64,000 bases of DNA from Diphasiastrum complanatum (GCA_029204225.1 CM055103.1:8016866-8080865); one strand, 5' to 3'. Numbered from the stretch's first letter, positions 1 to 11,250 are shown. Numbers and translations: made by a program. Notes: generated by a model not told the origin, from the sequence alone.

Positions 1-138
1 ATATGGAATACATCTTGTAGACTCGATTAAGGCGTATCAGTGTAGAAAAAAGATGACCATAAAGATGATGATAGAGCTCATGAGCAAAGCCGATCCATCA
101 ACCAACGAGGTGCTGGTTTTGGCATGCCATATCATCGA

Positions 139-430
139 TACTTGGATCTCCCATGTATGCAATGGTCTGTACCAGACCTGATATCTCTTTTGCAATCAGC
201 TTACTAAGCCAATTCATGGCTAATCTTGGCATGATCCATTGGTCATGAGGTATATTCGAGCTACACAGGACTCATGCTTCTGCTACATAGTGGACATACA
301 GATGCAAATTGGGGAGGAGATGTAGATACTCATAAATCCACATCTGGATTTACATTCTTTTTCAACAACGGTCCTAATCAAGTAAGTGGCTAGCCACTAG
401 GGGTAGATCGGCATTATATTTCAACACATT
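139..430 (+). pseudogene. Ty1/copia reverse transcriptase-RNase H remnant
   Basis: Reading the plus strand gives a recognisable copia end-of-RT block (GS-MYAMVCTRPDISFA, then SLLSQFMANLG and IHW). After a frame change comes the RNase H start block with DANWGGDVDTHKSTSG. In intact copia polyproteins these two blocks are adjacent, at the RT/RNase H junction. Here they lie in different frames and end at a stop near 409, so this is a dead fragment with no LTR in view. It is related in sequence to the minus-strand copia at 4.7-7.4 kb, which carries a very similar RNase H block. It probably lies in a downstream intron of the metacaspase gene. Confidence 0.75.
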
Positions 431-691
431 GCACTACCATTGTATTTTGAGACAATTCAACCATGAGGCATTATTCACATCTTTATTGATTGTCTTTGTA
501 CATCAATTCCCTCACGTGATGAATGACATAATGGTTCGCATTTTTATTGATTGTCTTTGTACATTAATTTCCTCACATGATGAATGACAAAATGGTTTGC
601 TTTTTTTGGAATTACTTTCAGGATCTGCAATCTCTCAATTTTGCAATGTAGATGCTTGTCTTTTATTAAAACTATAGACAACATCAATAAT

Positions 692-694
<3 letters not shown>

Positions 695-752
<58 letters not shown>
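695..752. repeat. (CT)n microsatellite
   Basis: Uninterrupted TC dinucleotide tract of about 58 bp. It is the first of nine long CT/GA tracts in the window and probably lies in a metacaspase intron. Polyserine-leucine frames across it are artefacts. Confidence 0.97.
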
Positions 753-754
<2 letters not shown>

Positions 755-1308
755 CATGATAGTACTATGGGCTGAAGGGGCCTTCCATCCATCGCACTCC
801 TTGAAGGCACTTCCACACTTTAGCCCTATAAAGGAAATTTTCTTCTATGGAGCAACATTTTCTATTCAATTTCCAAACCTATTTTGCACATTTTTTCCAA
901 CCATTTTTATCTCAGCAATGAAGCCCAGCCTTTTCAAGCCATAATACTTCAAAATTAGTTTCTCTCCATCAGCCCCCAAAGATATACAATGATGTTCCAT
1001 GTTGGATTGTTACCATCATTCAATTTGCTGGTTTGTCCATAACTCAAAACAGCATCGAATCGATAAAAATGAGCAGTGAGGTCAACTCATTATTGGTTGG
1101 AGCCTCAAAGAAATTGGCTTCAATGGCAAATCAAACAAAGTTAATGAAGCAAAATAGAACATCAAGAGATTTGAAGCACTTAGTAATAAAGCTGCAGGTG
1201 TCTTAATTAGATAAACTATCTCGATTCAATTCAGAAAATAGCCAAAAAAATGAGTCTCATCATCAAGAATCGAAGTAAAACACAGTGAGCAAAATTTTGG
1301 ATGCTGAC
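753..1308. other. Presumed metacaspase intron, no exon recognised
   Basis: Starts as an intron on the minus strand, directly after the GT donor at 1308. I looked for the next metacaspase coding block (the region after the catalytic cysteine) on the minus strand and saw none down to position 1. The next exon is therefore probably outside the window. Confidence 0.5.
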
Positions 1309-2591
1309 CTGTTAACTTTACATAGAAATGGAAGATCCAGTACCGTTCCACTGTGGCAAGAATCAATTATTGCATGAAGCCTCACTCCAGGAGGCAAGGG
1401 TCTTACTATTGTTATGTTTATCTCATTATCGACCAGCATTCCCTGAGTTTCAAAATCAAGAGGGCAAATTGTCTCATCATAACCATCCACTTCATCACCA
1501 CCATAACTTCGTTGCTGTGACCCATGCCCTGAGAAATGGAAAACAAGGGAATCCCCAGGTTGGCAACCCTGTACAAGCCAACGCAAGGCCATTCTCATGT
1601 TATGCAACGTTGGCAACTTGAGAGGATCTCTCTCCTCCTCTGCACAACATCTCCAAACATTTTCAACTGTTAGTGAGGTCCGAGAATGTGTTATCCGAAG
1701 TTGCAACAAGGTTTTTTGAAAGCAACAATAACAGTTCTAAGAAACGAAAGGAAGCCCGGTGCCAAAACCTAAGCCGACATGAGAGTACGCGTCTCTCGTT
1801 ACCTCACAAAATACATAGTAGCACAAGAACCAAAGAAGGGATTGCCGGCCGAATAGCCCTAATGAAACTTTTAACATGATTAGAATCAGAATTATGAAAA
1901 GGTCGTAAAGATTTTTAGAGATTTCCAAATAACGTCATTGGAGAAGACTGCAAGAGTATTACTATGATATGCAATTCAGTCGAGAGATACACTATAATAT
2001 CGAGAGAAAGAATGCAAAATATAAATATCTGACACTGAAAGACGACCATGACTCTTAACATACATGCCAGCCATGAATACACCAAAACTCAAGCTATCAA
2101 TTACAGGAAATGGAAGAAAGCCGTTAGATCGTTCAGCTTGAGCTTACGATTTGCAAAGCTGACAACATGTCAAACTGTATGAAGGATTGTAAAAGTAAAT
2201 TACCGGTTAGCATGAGAATTGAAGATTCCGGAAACTTGAACCTGTTGGTAAGCAAATATTTCATGCATTTGGCATCGTTAAGACAGCCCTTGAGCTCATG
2301 TCTCGAATATCGGTAAGAAATACCGCATATGACAGCTTTTTTTGACCCATGAGGCTGTGGCGGAGTTGGAGCATATTGTAATGGATTAGGATGGCCATAA
2401 CTTTGTGTGCCATTCGAGTGGCCGTACGGAAGAGGATTCGGAGGAGGAAACGGCGCAGGGACTTGGGAGGAGCGAGAGTCAGCGACGTGAGTAACCGCAT
2501 GACAAATGGCACATCGAATGGACGTTGCTCCAAATGGAAGCTGCAAAGCTGTCCGGCAGTTACTGCAATTAATCAACATTGGTGCCATCAT
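1309..2591 (-). CDS. Type I metacaspase, 5' exons (gene continues off the left edge)
   Basis: Caspase-like cysteine protease that cleaves after Arg/Lys; plant type I members act in programmed cell death and stress control. Exon 1 is 2591-2204. It starts with two Met codons and has an LSD1-type zinc finger at about residues 8-36 (CSNC...CAIC, with LPFGATSIRCA). A Pro/Gln/Asn-rich linker follows, then the start of the p20 domain (KKAVICGISYRYSRHELKGC). Intron 1 (2203-1640) has a G|GTAATT donor and a TGTGCAG acceptor, phase 1. Exon 2 is 1639-1309 and carries both catalytic residues: His in HFSGHGSQ and Cys in DSCHSGT. It ends AACAG|GTCAGC, phase 2. The rest of p20 and the p10 region are missing from the window. 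No frameshift or stop occurs in the exons, so the gene looks functional. The family call is very secure; the exact member is not assigned. Confidence 0.93.
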
Positions 2592-2609
2592 TTTGCCGAT
2601 GCTGCGAGC

Positions 2610-2850
2610 ACGCTCCTTATTCCTTACGATCCAACAATCAGATTATATCCAATCAACTTACGATCCGACTTCCTAATATATCCAATCAACTTACGATCCG
2701 ACTTTCTATTATATCCAATCAACTTACGATCCAACTTTTATTTATGAATCGACTTACAATCCAGCTTTTAGGTATGAATCAGCTTACGATCCATCCTTTT
2801 ATGTATGCAGCTTTTTCATTACGATCCAACTTTTTCTTGGACTGAATTGA
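2610..2850. repeat. 30-35 bp tandem repeat upstream of the metacaspase
   Basis: The core TTACGATCC (once TTACAATCC) recurs at about 2623, 2658, 2691, 2723, 2753, 2784 and 2819. The spacing is 30-35 bp and the units read roughly ATATCCAATCAACTTACGATCC. The copy nearest the gene is only about 30 bp from its start codon, so the array occupies the 5' UTR/proximal promoter. A further related word (AACGATCCGC) lies near 2890. Confidence 0.85.
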
Positions 2851-2859
2851 CTTATGAAA

Positions 2860-3700
2860 CAGACTTTTATGTAGCGTCAACACCTTCGTTAACGATCCGC
2901 GTGTGAACAGCAAAAAGGACGCAAAGCAGTGGAGCGATCCATGTATATGTGCTAGGTATCATTCATACATAATATAGGTGGGCCACCTCATTACACAGCC
3001 GGAGCCGCTAGAGGGCAAGGGTGGCTACATTAGCTCACCTTTGGATGACGAATACCAGACGTAACATTTGCGAATCTACAGTGAAGATTCAAAATTTTAA
3101 AAGCCTTGTTATGGTTGAGAATATGCTTGTTCTTAACGAACCGAATGATGCCACATGTTTGCTATCACTCCTGACAAATGCTAGAGAAATGTCAAGTTTG
3201 AGTTTGAGATTTTTCAAATTGACGAGCATCTTCAGAATCCGAAAAAGACTTAAAATTAAAACGTCCTCGTAGCATAAGATCCAAAGTATCATCAATCACT
3301 TGTTTACCTCTGACATATTACCTAGTGCCAAGCTTTTTAATTTTTCTTTATTTTGGAGACACCTCGAGAAACACAATGTTCGTGGAAATTTAGAATCAAA
3401 AAAATTTGTGATCATTTATTCCTGTCATAATTTAAAAGTAATAATATCCTTGATTTTATTAAAAATGATGGGAAACCCCATGATCATACAAAAATATTAA
3501 CGTATTCAAAATAATACCGTGAAACGACATAAATGAATTAAGCTACCCAATAGCTACGTAAAAAATTAAATAGTGAGCTAATTACTCAAAACCAACTTCA
3601 TGATGTAAATCACTAACTAAAATAGATCCACTAATAGGTAATGCAAGAAGCTTTGAAGTGTCGAAAATAGGTGAGTAATGGAATAGCGAAAACTTCTTAC
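2860..3700. other. Intergenic sequence, no gene seen
   Basis: AT-rich sequence beyond the metacaspase upstream array. Only short, unconvincing frames are present on either strand and I recognise no family. Confidence 0.5.
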
Positions 3701-4174
3701 TTCCAATGCATGACTACGCCTATCAAAAATTGAACAAAGCTAGCCAAACATAAAGTATTGAATTCTCATACAATTTTTACCAGTTACAAAAGCAATACAG
3801 AGATGCATGCATTCTGACACAAACTGAAGACAGTAAGGAAATAGTATTGATTAAAAAAAACAAGATCAGATGCTAATGAGCGCAAAACAATAGCGGATAG
3901 AAACCGCACACTCTAAAGCTATCTCTGAGTAACTGAGAATAAGTCCGAAATAAGTGACTCTGCTGATAAGCAGTAGCGCAATAGCAACTCTAAAATAAAT
4001 CTCTAAAAGACTGAGCTAGAATGCTCAAGAGAGTTCAAGCTTGAAAGCTTGATAGAGAGCTAACTACAGTACTCGTGAATGATCTGCTTGATAAGAGCGC
4101 GGGAAGCGTCGTGTAATAACACTCAACTCCTTCACAATTTACAATATCATTGATAATGAGATGTATGAACAACT

Positions 4175-4182
4175 TATTTATA
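4175..4182 (-). promoter_or_regulatory. LTR TATA box
   Basis: TATAAATA on the minus strand inside the copia LTR. It is conserved at the matching place in the inverted copy (8407-8414), as expected for the LTR promoter. Confidence 0.5.
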
Positions 4183-4326
4183 CTAAGTGATTAGGTCGTC
4201 AAATGCGATTGCCAGTTGGCTAAAGTCCACTGGCATTCATCCAGTTCTTCTCAGAAGTTGTTTGCTGATAAGCGGCGACAATTGGTCGTAAACAGTCTGT
4301 CTGCATAAATGAACGTAAACTGCCAC

Positions 4327-4500
4327 AGGCGAAAAATGCGAAAAAAATGACACTGCATTTTTAAAGGTGATTCCTAACAGGTGAAAATGCGAAAAAGACG
4401 ACACTGCATTTTTACACGAGATTTCTGACAGGCGAACAATGCGAAAAAGATGACACTACATTTTTACACGAGATTCCTAACAAGCGAAAAATACGACACT
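4327..4500. repeat. About 52 bp tandem repeat inside the LTR
   Basis: Three full units and one partial, starting near 4327, 4380, 4432 and 4483. Each has GCGAAAAA...GACACTGCATTTTTA...TTCCTAACA. The array expands this LTR relative to the inverted copy at 8.0-8.9 kb. Confidence 0.8.
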
Positions 4501-4685
4501 ATCGGATTTTGCAGAGAGAGAAATCATGACATTGTTGTCAAACTCCGTGTATTTCTGCAAACTGTGTAAAAACACTTGTAATTCTGCAGACTATATAAAA
4601 ACACGTGAAAATCCGTAGAACTGGATAAACAGGATGAAGATTAAAAACCGATTAGTCGATTAGTAGGAAGGAGAATAATCCAATA

Positions 4686-4694
4686 CTCTCCCTT
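4686..4694 (-). other. Polypurine tract of copia element
   Basis: AAGGGAGAG on the minus strand sits directly before the LTR start and overlaps the stop codon of the pol frame. This is the usual position of the plus-strand primer of an LTR retrotransposon. Confidence 0.7.
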
Positions 4695-7378
4695 AATCTG
4701 AATCCATGAATGCCTTGATCTTTAAACTTAGTTCTGTACAGAACTTTTTGTGTGCATCCAAGTTTAATGCTTTGGTAAAATTATATGTTGTCATATCTTG
4801 CGTTTGACAGTACTGTAATCTGACCTCTTCGTTGAGAACTTTGCTTCTGACATAGTGATACTTCAGTTCAATGTGCTTACTCCTAGAATGAAATCTAGGG
4901 TTGGCTGACAAGGCAATGACACTTTGATAATCACAAAATAATAATGTCGGAGCAGATTGATTGAGACTGATATTTGAAAGTAAGTTTCTCAACCAAATTG
5001 CTTCCTTTGTAGCTTGTGAGGCTGCGATATACTCTGATTTTGTAGAAGATAGAGCTATCGAAGATTGCTCAAGCTCAGATGTTAAGTTTAATAACTTGAA
5101 GTCATTGAAGACTTGGCCATCTTCAAGGACTTCCACAAACTAGCATTTAGCACGAGTCTGCAGATTTACATTGCTTTCGCGACAGTCTGCAAAAATACTC
5201 TTAAGTGTCACAACAGTCTGCAGAAATACACGAAGTGTCGCGATAGTGTCGATTTTTTTCCAAAAGACGACACTTGTCTTAAAACTTCTTCTTTCCCAAA
5301 GGTCATCTATCTAGGAAATCGGACCATTATTGAGGAAGAATATAAATCCAGAAGTGAATTTATGAGTGTCTACATCTCCTGCCCAGCTTGCATCTGTAAA
5401 ACCAATGAGTAAATTGAGTTTGTCGTTGCCGACTGCTCCATAACAAATGCAAAAGTCCATAGTAGCTCAAAGATATCTCATGACTCTGATAAGAGCCTTC
5501 CAATGTGTTACACCAGGGTTGGTCATATACTGACTTAGGGAGCTGACTGCAAAAGCTATGTCTAGTCTGGTACAGATCATGGTGTACATAAGAGATCCTA
5601 TAATAGAATGATAAGGATACTCACGCATCTGCTCCTTTTCTTGAATTATTTGAGGACACTCGTCCTTTGACAATTTGAGACATGGTTCCATTGGTGAGAG
5701 AGCTAATTTGCAATTAATCAGATTATATTTGACTAACATATTGTAGATGTAGAATAATACCAAGTCATAAATGAGCTTCGCCTAGATCGGTCATGTCGAA
5801 TTCAGAAGATAGCATTGTCTTGGTCTCTTTTATTAGATCCGTACTATTGCTGAAAAACAATATATCATCCACGTACAAAGTGATAATGATAAAAGATTGC
5901 TACACTGTCTTGAAGTAAACATTTGAATCTAAAGGGCTAGGTGTGTAGTCGTGATCAATAAGAAAAGTATTGGTCCTTTGAAACCATGCTCGAGCAGATT
6001 GCTTCAAGCCATAAAGCCTTATAGAGTTTACACACATGATTGTGTTTACCCTCGATAATATAACCTTCAGGTTGCACCATGTAAATGTCTTCTTTAATAA
6101 CTCCATTGAGATATGTTGTCTATACATCCATTTGATGTATTTCCAAATCTGCTGCAGTAGCAAACGATAATAAAAGTCGAATAGAAGAATGCTTGACTAC
6201 TGGACTGAAAGTCTCAGTGTAATTGACATTGTATACCTGAAAAAATCCTTTGGCGACAAGTCGGACTTTTTTTCTATCGATGCTTCCGTCTGCTTTGTAC
6301 TTGACTTTGAAAATCCATTTGCAATCAACTATGTTTCTACTAGCAGGTAATTCAACAATTCCTCAAAAGTAGATGAGCTTGGTCCTTCAAGGGAAATAGT
6401 CGACTGAGGAACTGAAAAGTTCAAAATGTGGTCGGCTACATGGGCACTACCTTTTCCTTTGAGGTCGATAAACTGATCTTCGATGAAGATGACATCACGG
6501 CTAGTGAATATCTTCGACTCGATGGGATCGAACAACTTGTAGCCTTGATCTGATGAAAATACATTTGACACTCTGGAAGTCGAGCTTCTTCCTAAGATCG
6601 TGAGGAATCTGCGCATAAGCAGTACATCCAAAAACTTGTAAGTTTGATAAAGAACGTTTGATACCTGTCCAAACTTTGAATGGTGTTTTGTCTAAGAGAC
6701 CTTTAGTAGAACATCTGTTCTGAATATAGGTTGATGTTGAAATAGCTTCATCCCAAAAGGACTTCGGAAGTGTCGCATGTGATAACATGCACTTTGCCGA
6801 TTCGACTAAGGTTCTGTTCTTTTTCTCAGCAAGACCATTTGACTGAGACGAATAGGAGGTAAATTCGGTGGAGATGTATTCTCCCCCGTTATCTGACCTC
6901 AATGGTTTCATTCGTTTGCTAGTTTGATTTTATGCATGCTCTTTGAATTGTCTGAACTTGATGAAAGCTTTTGATTTCTGTTTAATGAAGTAAACAACTG
7001 TTCTTCTGGAGAATTCATCAATAAAGGTAATGAAATACTTTGTATCTAGCAATGAAGGAGTTTGCATAGGTCCACATATCTCTGTATGAATAACATCTCA
7101 CATATATCTGTATGAACAACATCTAACAGACCTTTTGTTGCATGTTTATGACTTGATCTAAAAGGAATCATAGTTTGCTTTCCAAGGATACAGCTATGAC
7201 AAACAAGGAGATCAACTTTGCCAGAAGGATAGTTGAGATCAAGTGCTAGGGATTGTCTGGACATGTTCAAAACAGATGCATAATTCAAGTGTCCTAAGCG
7301 ATGATGCCACAGTAATGCTTTATTGACAACAATAGAGGTTTTCAAAGCTTGACTAGAATTATAATAACAATGTGCCAA
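4693..7378 (-). pseudogene. Ty1/copia pol, degenerate (pre-integrase to RNase H)
   Basis: Blocks in copia order on the minus strand. The pre-integrase zinc-binding region is at 7378-7046 (LLWHHRLGHLNYAS ... CHSCILGKQ). The integrase core is at 6911-6500 (LRSDNGGEYIS, SNGLAEKKNRTLVE). Its tail and linker are at 6631-6329. RT is at 6163-5900 (RLYGLKQSARAWF). The RT end is at 5763-5467 ([19 protein letters not shown]). RNase H is at about 5420-4693 (DASWAGDVDTHKFTSG, then SSTKSEYIAASQATKEAIWLR). Many stops and frame changes separate them, and the YVDD-containing part of RT is damaged. About 160 bp of foreign sequence interrupts RNase H near 5140-5300. Gag, protease and the 5' LTR are missing. 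Confidence 0.93.
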
Positions 7379-7414
7379 TCTATATAAGTATCAATGCCTC
7401 TTGCCAAGTGCAAG

Positions 7415-7985
7415 GATCTTAGAGGATGAAATCTTCACCGGGTGCACGATCATTATAATCTCGTTCCTTTTCAAGAGCTGCATGAGATGCAGCGGGCCCT
7501 TGCATGGTGGAGGAACGACGAAAGAGGTCCTGTCGAGAGGGATCAGCAATGACAACATCTCCTAGAGTACAAATTCCATCACGCGAGAGAACAAGGTCAA
7601 CTCGTCATCGAGAAGATTGCAAAGAAGGCCCTAGTAAAATGTGTGTTTGTTCTCAAACAACATGAAAACCACTATCATGAGCAATAGCAGCAAGAGCATC
7701 ACAAATGGAATCATGTGAAATAATACGTTCTCCACCTAAGGGACACCGCATAAGATGAGTACATAAGAAATCCAACACATGCCACATGAACACTTAGAGA
7801 GACCAATTAACATTGGATTTGGAAGTCCCAATCTGGTTCGAAGGGCAGTTATAAACAAATCATTGTTGAGTCGCAAGAGTGGAAGAACTGGATGTGCAAC
7901 CAACCAAGCCCCTGCACCTGGACCAGCACAAGAAAGAAGACAAGCTCGAACTGCATCAGAAGGTGAATCATTGATAAGTTGACCG
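7415..7985 (-). pseudogene. LINE ORF2 C-terminal segment (nuclease-like), displaced
   Basis: On the minus strand this continues the LINE RT of 9.0-10.5 kb. It encodes SCAGPGAGAWLVAHPVLPLLR, then a TALRTRLGLPNPML block, a short Cys pair (CSCGMC), a GGERIISHDSICDALAAIA block, a DSGFHVV block, and VDLVLSRDG followed by GDVVIADPSR. It ends in an ERDYNDRAPGEDF block. The VDLV...DVVIADP pattern resembles a PD-(D/E)XK-type (restriction-like) endonuclease fold; that is an inference. There are several stops and one frameshift. The segment is separated from the RT by an inserted LTR (7996-8960) and abuts the copia remnant below 7380. Confidence 0.65.
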
Positions 7986-7995
7986 AAGGAATTGT

Positions 7996-8960
7996 CAGAT
8001 TATTCTCCTACTAATCGACTAATCGACATTTTAATCTTCGTCCGACTTTTATCCAGACCTGCATATTTCTTCATGTTTTTATACAGTCTGCATAGCTACT
8101 CAAAAATGGCTAACAGTGTCAACATTTTCGAAATTGTCACCTTTCGGGATTTTCTCTCACTTTGGATTTTTCGCAAAATGTCGGATGTCTTAAATGTTAA
8201 GGAAATGACTTTGGCAAAGACCTTCACAGTTTTCGCATTTTTCACATGACAATTTATGTTCATTTCTGCTGCATACAGACTATTTACGACCAAAGCCACC
8301 GACTTGCATTAATCCATCAGCAAGTAATTTCTGAGAAGTCCTAACTGGATGGATGCCAGCACATCACAGCCAACTGGATGACTCTTTTGATGACCTAATT
8401 GTTTAGTATAAATAGCTGCTCATATTTCTACATTTAACAATGTGACCAAGAGATCAGCAAGGATTGAATAGTTAGCTCTCTCTCAAGCCTACGAGCTTGG
8501 ACACTCTTGAGCATTCTAGCTCACTTCTTTAGAGTTGATTAGAGATTGCTATTGCACTTACTGCTTATCAACATTGCGCTTAATTCAAATTTATATTGAG
8601 TCGTTCAGAGATAGCTTAGAGTACGTGGTTTTGATCTGCAACTTGTTGTACTCATTAACATCTATTTTGCTTTCATACTGAATCAATAATATCTTCTTAT
8701 TGCGTTCAGGTTCATCTCAGAATGTATGTGTTTTTGTAAGTTCTTCGCGACTAATTATTTGTTTGACAATTCGATGCTTAATGTTTGGCTATGTAATCAA
8801 TGTAGTACTAATGATTTCAAAGTTAGTTACCACAAGATCAAACGTGATTTCTATCACTATTGTTTTGTTCGAAATTGATAGCGTAGTCATGCATAGAGAA
8901 AGAGAAAGATAGTTTATTCTGGTGCGCACGATAAGTTTTCTTTCTTTTCATTCAAATTCT
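7996..8960 (+). mobile_element. Copia LTR in plus orientation, inserted in a LINE
   Basis: Begins TGTCAGATTATTCTCC and is the inverted counterpart of the LTR at 3705-4685. It holds a TATA box, the GAGCATTCTAGCTCA word and GCGTAGTCATGCAT near 8880. No copia coding region follows in the plus orientation, so it looks like a solo LTR or the stub of a second element. It separates two parts of one minus-strand LINE. The right boundary lies somewhere in 8900-8990, and I could not confirm a target-site duplication. Confidence 0.7.
8407..8414 (+). promoter_or_regulatory. LTR TATA box
   Basis: TATAAATA at the position matching 4175-4182 in the inverted LTR copy. Confidence 0.5.
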
Positions 8961-8989
8961 TTTTATTCGAATCTTATTCGACCTATCTT

Positions 8990-10504
8990 TCACACACCTC
9001 TTTCCAATATGAATAAGTGTGAAGATGCTCCAAAATAGTCTTCTGAAAAACTAGTCGCTGATTTGTCACCAAAGATTCGAAGGGAGGCGCAAAAGGCTAT
9101 ACAAGCGATGGAAGTAAATCTCAAGTAGTGCGAAGAGTGTGTTGAAAAGCCAAATTGCCAGTCTCCACATGAGCCACCGCATTAAAAAGAAGAGGCTGGT
9201 TACCCTACTGAAACCTGAAAACTAGTGCAGAGGCAACAAGAGCCCAACTTTTGAGAAAAGCAACTGGTGCGATACAAGCAGAAGATACTAGGCCAACACC
9301 ACCAGAGGAGGCAGGAAGAGAAATCTGCTGCTTAGAAAACTAACCTTCACAAGTGTCAAAGGTTCCTGGACCCAAAACGCGACCAAATACATCCAATAAA
9401 GTATCATCAAAATCTCGAAGTAAGGATAATATGTCAGGCGAAGGATAAACGCAACATAGAAGATAGCTAGGACGTTAAGCAAAGCACCGAGTGAGAATTC
9501 CAAATGCAACCTGAGAATTTCCAAGCTTTGGCAACAAATCAGAATGACGAGCAAATTCATCCAGAGCTTCCCGCGTAAATGAAGTGACATATCCATAAGA
9601 ACCAATGGGAACACCCAATGCCTTAATCCCAAGCTGAGGTGTATTGAAACCTTCAAGTAAAGAGATATCTGCTTGAAGGCCATTTGGACTCCATGCAACA
9701 CACTTAGAACTATTCATTGTAAGTCCAATAGAAAAAGGTTGAGCTGAGAAATGCAAAAAAACCGGGACGACATCGCTAGCAGGCCCCACAATATGAGTGT
9801 CATCTGCAATTGAGGGGAATAAACATGATGAAAAAACTGAAGTTGTAACACGCAAAGCATGATAATCTGCCAAAGCAAAGAGAGGACCATCTAAGGGATC
9901 CCCTTGTCGAGTTCCTTCAGCAGAAGAAATGATGGTAACATCACCAGTACGAGAAGCATGACTAAAGTATAATGGTGAACTTTTAGAATAGAAGATCCGC
10001 ACAAAAGGAAGGAGCATTGCAAGTGTATCTTGAGCACCACGAAGTTCTTAGTCGTCCGAGAAACTGAGTTGAAAGCATTAACAACATCAACTTGTAAAAC
10101 TACCCGGTCAGGATGAATATCCAAAATAGCACGTAAAGCACAAACAACTGTCTCACAACCGCCACAGGAGTAGCACACCCAAATTGAAACCGAAAAAGAT
10201 GAGCATGAAATGCTTCTCGAAACTGAAAACAAAGTGCCCATGCCACCAACCTGTATAAGCATTCACCCACTACAATAGGACGCACACCTCCAGAAGCTTT
10301 ATCTAAAGCTAAAAGATGAGCGACACCTAAAATATGAGCAACTGAAGGTGGCTTCTGCTTAGATGCAATGAAAGAACACACCTTGAAGAGAAGATCAAAG
10401 CCACTTGTAGAATTATCTGGAGAAAAACAATCACATAGATGTTCGAAAACCAATTCTGAAGGCCCACCAGCTGAAAGTCGAGGACTACGTAGAAAAGCTT
10501 TCAA
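8990..10504 (-). pseudogene. Non-LTR retrotransposon reverse transcriptase, broken
   Basis: Minus-strand RT domain in overlapping frames. The N-terminal block is at 10504-10100 (LLALDKASGGVRPIVVGECLYR, a typical RT1/RT2 lead-in; FQFGCATP). The motif A region is near 10100 (VLQVDVVNAFNSVSR). Motif B is EGTRQGDPLDGPLFAL at about 9930. The motif C catalytic pair is SIADDTHIVG at about 9800. The thumb region follows (KCVAWSP, ALGVPIGS), then GVGLVSS at about 9300 and a tail to about 8990. At least three frameshifts plus stops show it is dead. It lacks LTR-element features. The coding sequence resumes at 7985 after an inserted LTR. Clade not assigned. The 5' end is cut by the gypsy LTR at 10528. 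Confidence 0.85.
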
Positions 10505-10527
10505 AAAATTAACTTCTGCAAGTTGAA

Positions 10528-11246
10528 TGTTGGAGGGTTTGCAGATCCCAAGGCAACCCTAACCCTAGTTAATAAGTGAGAGGGATTTGGCACCCTGCGT
10601 GTGTAAGTCCAACCCGATGATCACATAGTTATTTGATTAGAAAGTCAATAAAGGACTTTAGGCCTTTTTGCGGGACTTTTAATGTCGCAAGGCCTAAATG
10701 TCAAGTTAGTGAATAAAGTTGGGTTTCCCTCCAATTTGGATGATTCCCACTCTTTTTTAAATTTGAATAATAGGATTCAGAGGCCATGGTACTCTTCTCT
10801 ACTATAAAAAGAGACCAACTCGAGTTCCTACACATGTTCATCTCCTCATTTCAATAAAGCATATTGGTTCTCTTGTGAAATGGATTGATGAATGTCCTTG
10901 CTCTCTATCACTTTTCCTTCATCTCTCATGCTTTATTTGTGTTTTGCTAATTGTTGGATCTGATTGTTATTGGGATTGCATGTTATTATACTTTCTATGA
11001 GGGAGAAAGGAAGAGAGAGAAAGAATAAGCTATCTTTGTTGTGGATCTAGTATTAGTGAATGTAGTGTTAATGCTTAGGGTTAATGGATGTTAGATTTAG
11101 ATGTGAATCTTCCAATCATGCTGAAATCTGAACTATATTATCGCTCTCATGGGAACGAATCTATGCGTGACAACTAACTTCATTTCTTTGATGCTAGATT
11201 GATTAGATCTTGGATTGAGGTTAGGCAAGGAAAGAAACCCACTACA
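10528..11246 (+). mobile_element. Ty3/gypsy LTR, copy 1
   Basis: About 719 bp starting TGTTGGAGGGTTTGC and ending CACTACA, two bases before a run that continues into a tRNA-Asp primer site. It closely resembles the LTR at 53085-53840. It has a TATAAAAA box near 10803 and TTTCAATAAAGC, a polyadenylation-type signal, near 10850. Its left edge abuts the 5' side of the minus-strand LINE. No matching 3' LTR was seen downstream. Confidence 0.85.
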
Positions 11247-11250
11247 ATTT

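Larger units (their letters stand above)
3705..4685 (-). mobile_element. Copia 3' LTR (minus orientation)
   Basis: On the minus strand, the copia coding region at 4.7-7.4 kb is followed by a polypurine tract and then by this block, which begins TATTGGATTATTCTCC. It is recognisably the reverse complement of 7996 to about 8900: the shared words include the TATAAATA box, GAGCATTCTAGCTCA, the inner GAGATAGCTT region and GCGTAGTCATGCAT. That identifies both as LTRs of one family. The lower boundary is approximate (about 3705). Confidence 0.75.

Noticed and set aside
10556-10570. Telomere-like CCCTAACCCTAG
   Set aside because: Less than two units long and shared by both copies of a gypsy LTR (also at 53113), so it is part of the element.
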